Positions 1-8,556 are shown, counted from the first letter of the stretch. The stretch is 64,000 nucleotides of DNA from Halomontanus rarus (GCF_029338335.1 NZ_CP119796.1), one strand, 5' to 3'. Program-made: numbers and translations. Notes: a model not told the origin generated them from the letters alone.

Positions 1-19
1 GTCACACTTCGATTTCAAC

Positions 20-72
20 GACTAAACGAACGCTCCACCTTCCACCTCAATGACTAAACGAACGCTCCACCT
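20..72. repeat. 21-bp direct duplication spanning a gene start
   Basis: A 21-bp sequence beginning GACTAAACGAAC is present at 20-40 and again, identical, at 52-72, 32 bp apart. The second copy forms codons 1-8 of the downstream oxidoreductase gene. In the first copy the position of the ATG reads ACG, so it cannot start translation with ATG. This looks like a local tandem duplication of the gene start. Confidence 0.8.
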
Positions 73-1057
73 CCCCGTCGCCGCACAGCCGAGCGTCGAG
101 TCGCTCGTCGACCTCGCCCGGCTGGGCGAGCGTCACGGCTACGAACGCGCGTGGCTCCCGGAGACGTGGGGGAGAGACGCCGTCACCGTCCTGACCAGCA
201 TCGCCCGCGAGACCGACGAGATCGGCATCGGCACGAGTATCGTCCCCGTCTACTCGCGGTCGCCGGCGCTGCTCGGACAGACCGCCGCGACGCTCCAAGA
301 GGTGTCCGACGGCCGCTTCCGACTCGGCCTCGGACCGAGCGGCCCCGCCGTTATCGAGGGCTGGCACGGCGCCGACTTCGACCGGCCGCTCCGGCGGACC
401 CGCGAAACGATCGAGGTCGTCCGGGCGGTGCTGTCGGGCGAGACGGTGACCTACGACGGCGACTGTTTCACCTTAGCCGGCTTCCGACTGCGGTGTGGGC
501 CACCCGACACGCCGGTCCCGATCGACGTCGCCGGCATGGGACCGAAATCCGTCGAACTCGCCGGCCGCTTCGCCGACGGCTGGCACGCCACCGTCTTCAC
601 CCCCGATGGACTCGGAGACCGGCTCAAGGACCTCGCTCGTGGCGCCGACCTCGGCGGTCGCGACCCAGAGGACGTGCGCGTAACGTTCTCGCTGACGGCC
701 TGTGCACTCGAGGACGGCGAGCGCGCCCGCGAACTCGCGCGCCAGCACCTCGCGTTCTACGTCGGTGCGATGGGAACGTACTATCGGGAGTCGCTCGCTC
801 GGCAGGGTTACGAGGAGGAAGCCAACGAAATCGCCGCCGCGTGGGCCGGCGGCGACCGCGAGGCGGCGACGAACCTGATCCCCGACGAGCTGCTGGACGA
901 ACTCGGCGCGGCGGGCACGCCCGATCGGGCCCGCGAGGAACTCGCGAAATTCGAGGCGATCGACGGCGTCGACCGCGTCGCGATCGGGTTCCCTCGCGGT
1001 GCGGAGCCGTCTGAAATCGAGGCGACGCTCGAGGCGCTGGCACCGGATCGACGCTGA
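50..1057 (+). CDS. LLM-class F420-dependent oxidoreductase
   Basis: This 335-residue protein belongs to the bacterial luciferase-like (LLM) TIM-barrel superfamily, whose archaeal members usually use coenzyme F420 for hydride transfer. Family features include the GIGTSIVPVYSRSP strand near residues 58-71, the SDGRFRLGLGPSG loop near residues 86-98 that faces the cofactor phosphate, and the AGRFADGWHAT segment near residues 171-181. The length is normal for the family. The ATG at 50 is the second copy of a duplicated 21-bp block. The substrate cannot be inferred. The family is clear, and F420 use is inferred from haloarchaeal relatives. Confidence 0.85.
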   Translation: MTKRTLHLPVAAQPSVESLVDLARLGERHGYERAWLPETWGRDAVTVLTSIARETDEIGIGTSIVPVYSRSPALLGQTAATLQEVSDGRFRLGLGPSGPAVIEGWHGADFDRPLRRTRETIEVVRAVLSGETVTYDGDCFTLAGFRLRCGPPDTPVPIDVAGMGPKSVELAGRFADGWHATVFTPDGLGDRLKDLARGADLGGRDPEDVRVTFSLTACALEDGERARELARQHLAFYVGAMGTYYRESLARQGYEEEANEIAAAWAGGDREAATNLIPDELLDELGAAGTPDRAREELAKFEAIDGVDRVAIGFPRGAEPSEIEATLEALAPDRR

Positions 1058-1207
1058 GACGAACGACCGTCCGGGGCGCAGTTTTTTCGCTCGGGATCTG
1101 ATTCTGAAAACGAGACAACAATTCGACACGTCGGGGCTACGAACGAAAATCGCAGGACTTCGCGTGGTCGTGGGGGTCGTACCCGCGGCTTGCATACTCA
1201 CGGAACT

Positions 1208-1239
1208 CTTATCCGTGCAACGCGACTGTCTTTAGTCGC
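1208..1239 (+). promoter_or_regulatory. Promoter and hairpin before cold-shock gene
   Basis: A TATA-like CTTATCC around 1208-1215 lies about 30 nt before the ATG at 1241, predicting a start of transcription close to the ATG. A perfect 6-bp dyad, GCGACT (1222-1227) and AGTCGC (1234-1239) around a 6-nt loop, ends one base before the start codon. It could be a DNA operator or, if transcription starts upstream of it, a hairpin that gates the start codon. Confidence 0.4.
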
Positions 1240-1240
1240 A

Positions 1241-1435
1241 ATGGCGAAAGGAAACGTTGATTTCTTCAACGACACAGGCGGCTACGGTTTCATTTCGACG
1301 GACGACGCGGACGATGACGTTTTCTTCCACATGGAAGACGTTGGCGGTCCGGACCTCGAAGAAGACACCGAGATCGAATTCGACATCGAACAGGCCCCGA
1401 AGGGCCCCCGGGCGACCAACGTCACCCGACTTTAA
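1241..1435 (+). CDS. Cold-shock domain protein (CspA family)
   Basis: This is a 64-residue single cold-shock domain (OB fold) protein that binds single-stranded nucleic acid. The RNA-binding motifs are visible as GYGFIS (RNP1-like) near residues 15-20 and DVFFHMED (RNP2-like) near residues 27-34. The start at 1241 is preferred because longer forms add unrelated residues and the TATA-like box lies about 30 nt upstream. A paralogue of the same length lies at 41130-41324. The protein is likely an RNA chaperone in the cytoplasm; its exact stimulus is unknown. Confidence 0.93.
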   Translation: MAKGNVDFFNDTGGYGFISTDDADDDVFFHMEDVGGPDLEEDTEIEFDIEQAPKGPRATNVTRL

Positions 1436-1587
1436 AACAGCGACCGGCTGTTTTCGAACACCGATTCAATTTTTTGCGCCGAATCACCGCTCGAAGAGCG
1501 GCTGCTTTGGGCTCGAGACTCGAACACTGACGGAGATCGCCGACAGTCGCGACTGCGACCCCGTTCGATACGCGAGCGGAGTGCACC

Positions 1588-2028
1588 TCACTCGCTCGAG
1601 TCCGACGGCCGGACGACCCCGTCGACCGCATCCCGGAAGGCGGCACTCTCCCGGTACCACAGCCACACGCCCGCACCGGCGGTGACGAGCGAGCCGACGA
1701 CCACTGCGATCATCGCCGACTGGTAGGCGCCCGCGCCGTCGCCGGTCACTGCCGCCACGTTCGCTGGGTTCTCGTTGACGAAGAAGAAGTAGACCGCGAA
1801 CCAGCACCCGGAAGCGGCCGAGCCGAACAGCAACGGCGCACCGTAGGCGTAGTTTTTCGCCCAGACGAGTCCGATCCCGGCCGTCGGTCCGAGGTAGCCC
1901 ACGAGGATCATGAACTCGAGTTGTCCGTCGGTAAACTCGACGGACGCCACGGTCGCGGCAATCGCGAGCATGGCACCGCCGACGGCGTGGAAGATGTACG
2001 CCACCGTCACGATGAGTCGTTGATCCAC
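1588..2028 (-). CDS. Conserved membrane protein, four predicted helices
   Basis: This 146-residue protein has about four hydrophobic segments (roughly residues 5-28, 36-53, 63-83 and 100-125), followed by a short charged C-terminal tail ending in Asp, Ser and Glu. No catalytic motif was recognised. A TATA-like GATTAAG about 27 nt before the ATG at 2028 supports the start and a leaderless message. The neighbours, a cold-shock gene and mptE, do not suggest a role. Function unknown. Confidence 0.75.
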   Translation of the reverse strand: MDQRLIVTVAYIFHAVGGAMLAIAATVASVEFTDGQLEFMILVGYLGPTAGIGLVWAKNYAYGAPLLFGSAASGCWFAVYFFFVNENPANVAAVTGDGAGAYQSAMIAVVVGSLVTAGAGVWLWYRESAAFRDAVDGVVRPSDSSE

Positions 2029-2092
2029 ATCGTCTGTGTCGCGCCCTCGCTCTTAATCGTTATTGCCACGCTTCGGCGACTCCCGCAGAAAT

Positions 2093-2791
2093 CTAGTCGA
2101 TCGGCAGCGCGTCGGTATCGATTCCGTCCCGTCGCCCGTCGAGAACCCCGAATCGCTCGTCGCGGCGCCGTTCGAGCCAGTACAGTAATCGCTCGGCCCA
2201 CTCGAGTTTTCTGGCTTTCATCGGATCGACGGCCGGATCGTCGAAATCCCAGCCGACGAACACCAGTCGCTTCGCGCCGAGGTGATCTGCCAGAAACGCC
2301 GCCCGGTCGCCGTCGGTGAACCCGCCGGTGTTCACGACCGGACCGCTGGGTTCGGCCTGCGTCGTCGGGAGGACGAACGCGTCGTCGCAGTCGGGTACCA
2401 CGGACTCCACCGCCGGCACGTTGTCTCCGTGGGCGTGAACCGCGACGGGCGTCCCCCGATGGGTAAGCCGGCGAACCGTCTCCGGATTCTTGTCGAGGTC
2501 CGTGCTCATGCAGTCGACGGCGATCGAACGGGACTCGAGCGCGTCGACCGCGGTCGACGCCGCGAAGACGACGTCGGCTTCCCGAGCGCGCTCGAGTTGG
2601 TCGGGATCCTCGAGCGACGGGCCAGCCCCGGCGATCGCGACGGTCGATCCCGCGACGTCGGCGAGGCAATTCATATCGAACGGCGTCGACAGCGAGGCGA
2701 GGACGTCACGTGCGCGTTCGTCGGCTCGCCGATCGAAGCCGAACGCCCGCAGGATTCGCTCGTAGACCGGGTGCCACTCGTCGTACTCCAT
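2093..2791 (-). CDS. mptE: 6-hydroxymethylpterin diphosphokinase MptE-like (DUF115)
   Basis: The protein, 232 residues from the chosen start, matches the DUF115/MptE family. Members transfer a diphosphate from ATP to 6-hydroxymethyl-7,8-dihydropterin, the step before dihydropteroate synthase in archaeal pterin synthesis. The glycine-rich AIAGAGPSLED segment is the family nucleotide-binding loop, and the FVGWDFDDPAVD segment near the C-terminus is typical. The ATG at 2791 is chosen because a TATA-like TTATTG sits about 28 nt upstream. The folP-like gene lies just upstream on the same strand, which supports a shared pathway. The symbol rests on family resemblance. Confidence 0.82.
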   Translation of the reverse strand: MEYDEWHPVYERILRAFGFDRRADERARDVLASLSTPFDMNCLADVAGSTVAIAGAGPSLEDPDQLERAREADVVFAASTAVDALESRSIAVDCMSTDLDKNPETVRRLTHRGTPVAVHAHGDNVPAVESVVPDCDDAFVLPTTQAEPSGPVVNTGGFTDGDRAAFLADHLGAKRLVFVGWDFDDPAVDPMKARKLEWAERLLYWLERRRDERFGVLDGRRDGIDTDALPID

Positions 2792-2922
2792 TCGCTTCGC
2801 TGTTGGACGTAGGACCACAATAAGTCCGCGTTGTGGGCCGGGTTCGCCTCCAAAGTACCCCTACCCGGGAGGCTGCCCGGCTTCCACTCCCCTCTTTCGA
2901 AGCCTTCGGTATAAGCTTTCTC

Positions 2923-4116
2923 TTAGCTGACGATCCGCTCGAGTGCGTCCGTTAGTGACGATAAATTCGGCGTCGAATCGCCGAGATGTGCGGAAATCCG
3001 ACCGATCTCTGTCGAACTTCCGACGAGTATCCACCGGCCCGCTCCGAGTTTCACACAGGTCGCCTCCCGCTCGTCCGTGACCGATTCGAGGGCCGTCCCG
3101 TCGGCCGATGAGAGCCCGTCTATCTCGAGAACGTGGTGGACCGTGTCGTCGATCAGCGACGGATCGACGTCGTACTCCCGCAGTTTCGCCTCGAGTTCTC
3201 GCGTCGATCCCGCCTCGAGTTGCGTGACCGTGAGGTCGTCGATTCGATGCGAGGTCCGGTCGGCGAACGCGGAACCGATCAGCGCGGCGTCGCGAGTCTC
3301 GCCGACGTCGTGGGTTCGAATCACGTGAGCGCCGCGTTCGACCGCCATCGACGTCGCCGCCAGACTCACCGGCAGCCGGTCGTCGGTCTCGCGGTCGGCG
3401 ATCGACCCGAGGAAGTTCTTCCGATTGATCGAGACCAGCATCGGTCGCTCGAGCGCGCGAAACTCCCGCAGTCGGCGGAACGTCTCCCGGTCGTCCGCGA
3501 GCGTCTGCGCCTCGCTCCAGCCGCCGAAGGCCGGGTCGACGATCGTCTTCTCGGTGAGACCGTTCTGTTTGAGCGCCTCGTAAACCATGTCGACGTAGTC
3601 GGCCTCGGCCGCCCACGCCGGTGATTTTCGGGTACTCCAGTCGGTCTCTTCGACCGCCCCCGGTCGCTCGAGGTCCGGCGGGCTGGCCATCTTCGCGACG
3701 GCCGCGTCGTAGTCCTCACAGACCGTCGGCATCCGTGCGTCCGCGAAGCCGGAGATGTCGTTGACCATGTCGAAGCCTCGGGCGAGCGCCGCGTCGGCCA
3801 CGTCCGCGTAGCGGGTCTCGATCGAGAAGATCGCCTCGCCCGAGACGCTCGCGATCGTTTCGAGGGCGACGTCCAGCCGCTCGAGTTCCTCCTCCGCGCT
3901 CAGTACCTCGAACCGCTTGTTGGCCGACTCGAGGCCGATATCGACGATCTCCGCCCCCTCGCCGATCAGGGCCTCGTCGACGTACGCCGCCGCCTCCGCC
4001 GGGTCGTCGTACACGCTCGGGTCGTAGGGTGATTCCTCGCTGACGTTCAACACGCCCATAATGCGGGGCGGATGCTCGTCACCGATCTCGAGCCCGGCCG
4101 CATCGACGCTGTTCAT
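2923..4116 (-). CDS. folP: Dihydropteroate synthase-like protein
   Basis: This 397-residue protein has an N-terminal pterin-binding TIM barrel. It carries the IMGVLNVSEES strand near residues 19-29, GAEIVDIGLES near residues 54-64, the VNDISGFADARM strand and a late VIRTHDVGETRDA segment. Dihydropteroate synthases join the pterin to p-aminobenzoate. The classical DIGGESTRPG loop is replaced here by DIGLESANKRFE. About 120 extra residues follow the barrel and are unassigned. A TTTTTACC box about 27 nt before the ATG supports the start. The mptE-like gene follows 131 bp downstream. The pterin-binding fold is solid; the aromatic substrate is less certain. Confidence 0.78.
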   Translation of the reverse strand: MNSVDAAGLEIGDEHPPRIMGVLNVSEESPYDPSVYDDPAEAAAYVDEALIGEGAEIVDIGLESANKRFEVLSAEEELERLDVALETIASVSGEAIFSIETRYADVADAALARGFDMVNDISGFADARMPTVCEDYDAAVAKMASPPDLERPGAVEETDWSTRKSPAWAAEADYVDMVYEALKQNGLTEKTIVDPAFGGWSEAQTLADDRETFRRLREFRALERPMLVSINRKNFLGSIADRETDDRLPVSLAATSMAVERGAHVIRTHDVGETRDAALIGSAFADRTSHRIDDLTVTQLEAGSTRELEAKLREYDVDPSLIDDTVHHVLEIDGLSSADGTALESVTDEREATCVKLGAGRWILVGSSTEIGRISAHLGDSTPNLSSLTDALERIVS

Positions 4117-4238
4117 GGGCCGACTCCGGGAGCGAGGTAAAAAGGCCCCTCGGTTGCGGGTCGCGGTTCGGTCGACGGCCTCACCTGCCGCGAGCGGCGA
4201 ACAGGCTCTTTTTGTCTCCGCACACGAAATCCCCGGAC

Positions 4239-4796
4239 ATGGCCAAAGTCAGCATCGGCATGCTCGGCTGGCGCTTCGACGAGGAGAACGTCCTCGACGA
4301 GGACGGCGACTTCCTCCCGCTCGAGGAGATGCCGCCGAACGACCGCGAACGGATCGTCCGACTGGGGTCGATCTACAACGCGCCCTGTAACGCCTGCTGG
4401 TTGATCCACGGTGACGCGAACGTGGACGACTGTGAGACCGCCCGGTACGTCTACGGCGAACCGCTCTCGGAGGTATTGCTCTGTGAGGAACACGAACCGG
4501 ACTTCGTCTACTGGTTCCGCGAGGAGGGCGGCAACGAGTACCGCGGCACCGAGGAGTTCGAGGACGCCTTCTACGAGTGGTTCCTCGAGGGCAATCGCGC
4601 ACCCGAGGGGTACGAGGGGATGGAGTACGTCGAAACCGATCCGGACGACCTCCCTGAGCCACCGGAGGTCGACTCCGAGGAGTACGACGACCTGACGGGC
4701 GACGACGTCTCCGACCGCGTCGGGCTCACAGACGAGGAAGTCGCCGACAGCGGCGTCGACTTCGGCTCGGAGTATCCCGGCTCCGGCGGCCGATGA
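4239..4796 (+). CDS. Conserved haloarchaeal acidic protein with Cys pairs
   Basis: This acidic 185-residue protein carries a CNACWLIHG motif near residues 49-57, a further Cys in DDCETA and LLCEEHEPDF near residues 81-90, together a plausible metal site. The C-terminal third is low-complexity Asp/Glu. The ATG at 4239 is supported by a CTTTTTG box about 30 nt upstream. Its stop overlaps the start of the RNA methyltransferase gene (ATGA), so the two are probably translationally coupled. The family is recognisable as haloarchaeal, but the function is unknown. Confidence 0.78.
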   Translation: MAKVSIGMLGWRFDEENVLDEDGDFLPLEEMPPNDRERIVRLGSIYNAPCNACWLIHGDANVDDCETARYVYGEPLSEVLLCEEHEPDFVYWFREEGGNEYRGTEEFEDAFYEWFLEGNRAPEGYEGMEYVETDPDDLPEPPEVDSEEYDDLTGDDVSDRVGLTDEEVADSGVDFGSEYPGSGGR

Positions 4797-5605
4797 GCGA
4801 CGACGACGAGGTCGCCGAGTCGGATCGCGAGCGACCTCGAACCCAATTCCGGCGTCCGGCCGTCGCCGTCGTCGACGCCCAGACGCCGGGCAACGTCGGC
4901 ACGATCGCCCGGGCGATGAAGAACTTCGGGTTCGAGGAGTTGCTCCTGATCGACCCGCCGGAACTGGATCCCGACGGCGAAGCCTACGGGTTCGCCGGCC
5001 ACGCTCGCGAGGATATCCTCCCCAACGCGACCGAAACGACGTTCGACGACCTCGTCACTTATTACCACACGATCGGCTGTACGGCCGTGACCAACGAGGA
5101 CGACGACAACCACGTTCGCTTTCCGTTCTCGACGCCCGCCGACCTCGCCGACCGACTGCCCGCGGTCGGCGGGCCGACGGCGCTGGTCTTCGGTCGCGAA
5201 CGCGTCGGCTTGACCAACGCCGAACTCGCCCGAATCGACGAGATCTGCTCGATACCGGCCAGCGCCGACTACCCCGTCCTCAACCTCGGTCAGGCTGCAA
5301 CGATCACCCTCTACGAGCTTCGGGAACTCGGCCTCGGCCTCGGCGGCGGAGGGGAGGGGACGGACGGACCCGGAACCCAACTCCCCGACCTCGAGCGCGT
5401 CCGGGCACCGGAACCGCTCGTCGAACGACTCTACGACCAGTGTGACGACCTCCTCGCGGAACTGAACCATCCCGCGGAGAAACGGGAGAAGACCATGCGG
5501 ATGATCCGGCGAGTGTACGGCCGCGCCGATCTGACCGAACGCGAAGCGACCACGTTTCTCGGGCTCCTGCGGCGGGCGACCGAACGGCCGGATCGGGACG
5601 GGTGA
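4793..5605 (+). CDS. TrmH/SpoU-family RNA 2'-O-methyltransferase (TrmJ-like)
   Basis: This 270-residue SPOUT methyltransferase is expected to transfer methyl from S-adenosylmethionine to a ribose 2'-hydroxyl; the TrmJ branch acts on tRNA position 32. The three SPOUT motifs are visible: NVGTIARAMKNFGF near residues 34-47, VFGRERVGLTNAEL near residues 132-145, and VLNLGQAATITLYE near residues 161-174. The trefoil-knot SAM site is formed by the last two. A C-terminal helical part (PAEKREKTMRMIRRVYGRA) matches TrmJ. The gene overlaps the preceding gene by 4 bp. The tRNA target is inferred from the family. Confidence 0.88.
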   Translation: MSDDDEVAESDRERPRTQFRRPAVAVVDAQTPGNVGTIARAMKNFGFEELLLIDPPELDPDGEAYGFAGHAREDILPNATETTFDDLVTYYHTIGCTAVTNEDDDNHVRFPFSTPADLADRLPAVGGPTALVFGRERVGLTNAELARIDEICSIPASADYPVLNLGQAATITLYELRELGLGLGGGGEGTDGPGTQLPDLERVRAPEPLVERLYDQCDDLLAELNHPAEKREKTMRMIRRVYGRADLTEREATTFLGLLRRATERPDRDG

Positions 5606-5732
5606 GCCCGGGACGGTGGCAGCCGGCGGTCGTTTCGATACTGCTCTCGCTCCCGCTCTCACTCCCGAGTCGCCCGTCATGTAACTCGAGCGGCCAGAAC
5701 TGCCATGTATCGGCTCTGGACAGTAGTACGCA

Positions 5733-6893
5733 ATGGACGTGAACGGAGTGAGTCGCAGGAGGGCGCTCTGTCTGCTGGGAACGGGACTGTCACTCGTGGC
5801 TGGGTGTTCGAGCGCCGACGAGACGGACGGAAACGGAACCGGAGACGAAACGGAAACTCCGGACTCGAGCGACTCCGACGACGCCGACTCCTCGACCGGT
5901 ACGATCGAAACCGGCGAACTGCCGGCGTTCGCACCGGCGCTCGCGGACTCGCCCGCCGAGCGCTACTTCTTCGGCGTCGTCGACCTCGAGACGATGTGGA
6001 CGGCGTTCGACGGCGACGGAGAGAGCGAGTTCAGTTCCGGCGGCGACTCCGCCGAGGGTGAAGACGGGGGCGACGGCGACCAGACGCCGACCGATCCGCT
6101 CGTCGTCAACCCGCTGTTCGTCGCGCTGATCGGCTACGTCGTGCTCCTCGGACTGGGCTTTTCGGCGGCCGGGTCGGTCTACGAGCGGAACGACCGCGTC
6201 GACGGCGAGGGGTACGTGGTGTTCGCCAACGACACCAATATCGTCGTCAGCGACTACGACTTCGACGGGATCGTCCGCGACATGGGCGAACTGGACTACG
6301 AGGAAATTCTCCGCGAGGACGACCGAGCGGTCTACTACGACGACACCGCCGGGCAGGCAGTCGGTGCGACGGCATCGCTGTTCGTGTACGCGTACGAAAG
6401 CGAGGAGGACGGGGACGGGGACGGGTTCGACCCGATCGAAGCCGTCGAGCGACACGTCGACGCGGCCGTGGGCGAGCGCTCGCTCAAACACGAAACCGAC
6501 GACGACTTCGAGTGGCTCCTCCGGGCGGGCGACACGACCGGACTCGTCTGCGGTCTGTTCTCGGACGACGACGAACTGGCCGCCGACGAGACGGCCCTCG
6601 AAGGGGACGACCTCGAACCGGCGGAAGGCAGTGACTCCGTCGACAGCCTGACCTTCGATGGTCGACCCTACAACGGGGCGAAGGGCGGACTCCAGCACCT
6701 CGATATCGTCACGGACGAGACTCGACCCTTCGCGAGCGCGGTCTTCACGTACGCTGACGAGGACCGGATCGACGAGGCGGTCCTCGAGGACTCGGTCGGA
6801 ACGCAAGCCGAAACCGGATCGACGACCGTGGTTCGCGACGGGGCCACCGTCAGAGTCGAAGCGACGTACGCGGCGGAGACGCTCGAGGAGTAG
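5733..6893 (+). CDS. Tat-type lipoprotein, unknown function
   Basis: This 386-residue protein starts with a Tat/lipoprotein signal: SRRRALCLLG followed by a lipobox LVAGC with Cys at residue 25, so it is probably exported folded and lipid-anchored outside the membrane. A Thr/Asp/Glu-rich linker follows (about residues 27-65). An internal hydrophobic stretch near residues 128-147 (PLFVALIGYVVLLGLGFSAA) is unusual for a lipoprotein and may be buried or a second membrane contact. No enzymatic motif was recognised. The short DG repeats in the middle come from a GGGGAC-type hexanucleotide repeat. Function unknown. Confidence 0.8.
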   Translation: MDVNGVSRRRALCLLGTGLSLVAGCSSADETDGNGTGDETETPDSSDSDDADSSTGTIETGELPAFAPALADSPAERYFFGVVDLETMWTAFDGDGESEFSSGGDSAEGEDGGDGDQTPTDPLVVNPLFVALIGYVVLLGLGFSAAGSVYERNDRVDGEGYVVFANDTNIVVSDYDFDGIVRDMGELDYEEILREDDRAVYYDDTAGQAVGATASLFVYAYESEEDGDGDGFDPIEAVERHVDAAVGERSLKHETDDDFEWLLRAGDTTGLVCGLFSDDDELAADETALEGDDLEPAEGSDSVDSLTFDGRPYNGAKGGLQHLDIVTDETRPFASAVFTYADEDRIDEAVLEDSVGTQAETGSTTVVRDGATVRVEATYAAETLEE

Positions 6894-7243
6894 CGGGGTC
6901 CCGACGGCGGGACGTGGCTCCCGAGGCGTGTCGGAAATCGATTCGAACGGCGTTGCCTTCGCGTCCCTTTTTCGGCCTCGGGATTCCTCGCTGCATTCGA
7001 AATCGTTCGCCGCGAGAATCTACGTTCGAAAGGCCGCGCTCGCGGATGTTCGGACGGTAACTGCTTCACAGGTACTAACTGCGTCGTTCAGTGCAGAACA
7101 CTCTACAGAGGGGGGATAATCGGTCGCGACGTACACGCGTGTCTCGAACCCAAGAATTAGCCCCATCGATTTCGATGAAGAGTGAAAATCTACGCGAGCT
7201 GTCTCCGCGTATCGAACGATCAGAGTCGACGACAGTAGCCGTG
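6894..7243. other. Gene-poor spacer
   Basis: This 350-bp stretch between the lipoprotein gene and the regulatory cluster before the zinc-ribbon regulator shows no convincing reading frame or RNA gene on either strand. It has lower GC than its neighbours (for example TCGAAATCGTTCGC and AGAATTAGCC). I see no repeat in it. Confidence 0.5.
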
Positions 7244-7302
7244 ATTGCATCGAAATGAGTGCAAATCCTTATGCAATTGGATTGCATCGGTTTAGATGCA
7301 AT
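7244..7302 (+). promoter_or_regulatory. ATGCAAT/ATTGCAT operator cluster with TATA box
   Basis: Five related heptamers lie in 59 bp: ATTGCAT (7244-7250), GTGCAAA (7258-7264), ATGCAAT (7271-7277), ATTGCAT (7281-7287) and ATGCAAT (7296-7302). The third and fourth form a perfect inverted repeat with a TGG spacer. A TATA-like CCTTATGC (about 7267-7274) overlaps the third site, and the last site overlaps the ATG at 7301. A protein bound here would block both TATA access and the transcript start. Autoregulation by the downstream HTH protein is an inference. Confidence 0.6.
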
Positions 7303-7738
7303 GACGGACACCGATCCGGATGAAAATGATTCTCCGGTCACCGAACAGCGCGTCGAGCGGTCGTTTACTTGTAACGGTTGTGGGTATGCGATGATACATC
7401 GAATCGGTCAATTACGGGCAGAGGTCCAGGCGACCTGTCTCAACTGTGGGGACTGGACTGTCCAGACGACAAGCGCTGAAGAGCTGATCGATACCGCACG
7501 CGATGTCGCCGAACGGCTCGCGGGGACGATACTCACCGAACGCCAAGCCTTGGCGTATCTTCTTCGGGAGCTTGTCGGTGTAGACAGGCAGGTGGCTGCG
7601 GAGGCGATGAACACGACACCGTCGAACGTCGATAACCTCCACCGACGGGGACGAGAAAAAGTGGTTGATGCCCGTCGAATCGACGACGAACTAGAGCGAC
7701 TCCAAGCGGATCGCGACCCGGATACAGAGACGAAATAG
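7301..7738 (+). CDS. Zinc-ribbon and sigma-region-4-like HTH regulator
   Basis: This 145-residue protein combines an N-terminal zinc ribbon (FTCNGCGYAM near residues 24-33 and TCLNCGDW near residues 46-53) with a C-terminal helix-turn-helix. That HTH resembles sigma-70 region 4 or LuxR-type domains (LTERQALAYLLRELVG near residues 80-95, then VAAEAMNTTPSNVDNLHRRG). It is probably a DNA-binding regulator. The ATG at 7301 is chosen because the longer form would begin inside the TATA/operator region. The dense ATGCAAT elements over its promoter suggest self-control. The target genes are unknown. Confidence 0.78.
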   Translation: MTDTDPDENDSPVTEQRVERSFTCNGCGYAMIHRIGQLRAEVQATCLNCGDWTVQTTSAEELIDTARDVAERLAGTILTERQALAYLLRELVGVDRQVAAEAMNTTPSNVDNLHRRGREKVVDARRIDDELERLQADRDPDTETK

Positions 7739-7899
7739 CACGGGCAACGACAGGTACCTCATCGAGACTGTGCGCGGACATCCGTCTGAGACCGATTACA
7801 AAGAAGAATGCGACCCGTTCCGTACGTCTACACTCCGTCATCGGACCACGATTGGTCGCGGAGAACGGCGAGAGACACGTGCAAAATACGGGACCGTTA

Positions 7900-8556
7900 T
7901 CAGCCGAAAAACTGCTCGAAAACGGGCAACACCCAGATCAGGACGTGTGCCCCGACGACCGGAAATAGCGTTCGTCGTCTGAGATAGACGACGGTGAAGA
8001 GGGCGGTCACTGCGGCGACCTGGACGAGATTGCCCAGCGGCCACACCACCGCATGTGCGAGCGTGAAGCCGAGCCACGAAATTCCACCGGCGACGAGTGG
8101 ACTATTCGAATAGTCGAGTACGCGTTCGATCGCGTAGCCCCTGTAGAGTATCTCCTCGACGACGCCGATCGTGAGAGCGGCGACGATCGACACTGCGAAA
8201 CTCGTCTCCGCTCCGATACCGGTGGCCCCCTCGTCGGTTGGAAGACCCACCTCCTGAAGCAGCGGGCCGGCAACGACGAAGATCGTAAGTGCGACCACGG
8301 TCGTCCCGAACAAGTACCCGAGGTCGATCCACGCTGGCCGTCGAAAGCCGATCGAAGCGAGCGATTCACCTTCGACGAAGAGGACGAGACCGACAATCAC
8401 TGACACGCACAGCCACTGGAGCGCGATCACCGTTTCTCCCTGAAGCCCCGAACTGGCGAGCGAGAGTACCGGAAGTGAAAAGAGAGCAATTACGACACCT
8501 CCGACGGTTGCAGTCGGCATATTTCGGAGGGAAAACAGTGGCCGGGTATCGATCAT
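7900..8556 (-). CDS. CPBP-family intramembrane protease
   Basis: This 218-residue polytopic membrane protein of the CPBP (CAAX protease and bacteriocin-processing, Abi) family has the key EEILYRGYAIERVL motif near residues 134-147 (the EExxxR glutamate pair) and a later FTLAHAVVWP histidine motif near residues 169-178. A final HVLIWVLP segment follows. About six to seven helices are predicted. CPBP proteins are intramembrane endopeptidases whose haloarchaeal substrates are unknown. An 8-bp dyad lies just upstream of the promoter. Family confident, role open. Confidence 0.88.
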   Translation of the reverse strand: MIDTRPLFSLRNMPTATVGGVVIALFSLPVLSLASSGLQGETVIALQWLCVSVIVGLVLFVEGESLASIGFRRPAWIDLGYLFGTTVVALTIFVVAGPLLQEVGLPTDEGATGIGAETSFAVSIVAALTIGVVEEILYRGYAIERVLDYSNSPLVAGGISWLGFTLAHAVVWPLGNLVQVAAVTALFTVVYLRRRTLFPVVGAHVLIWVLPVFEQFFG

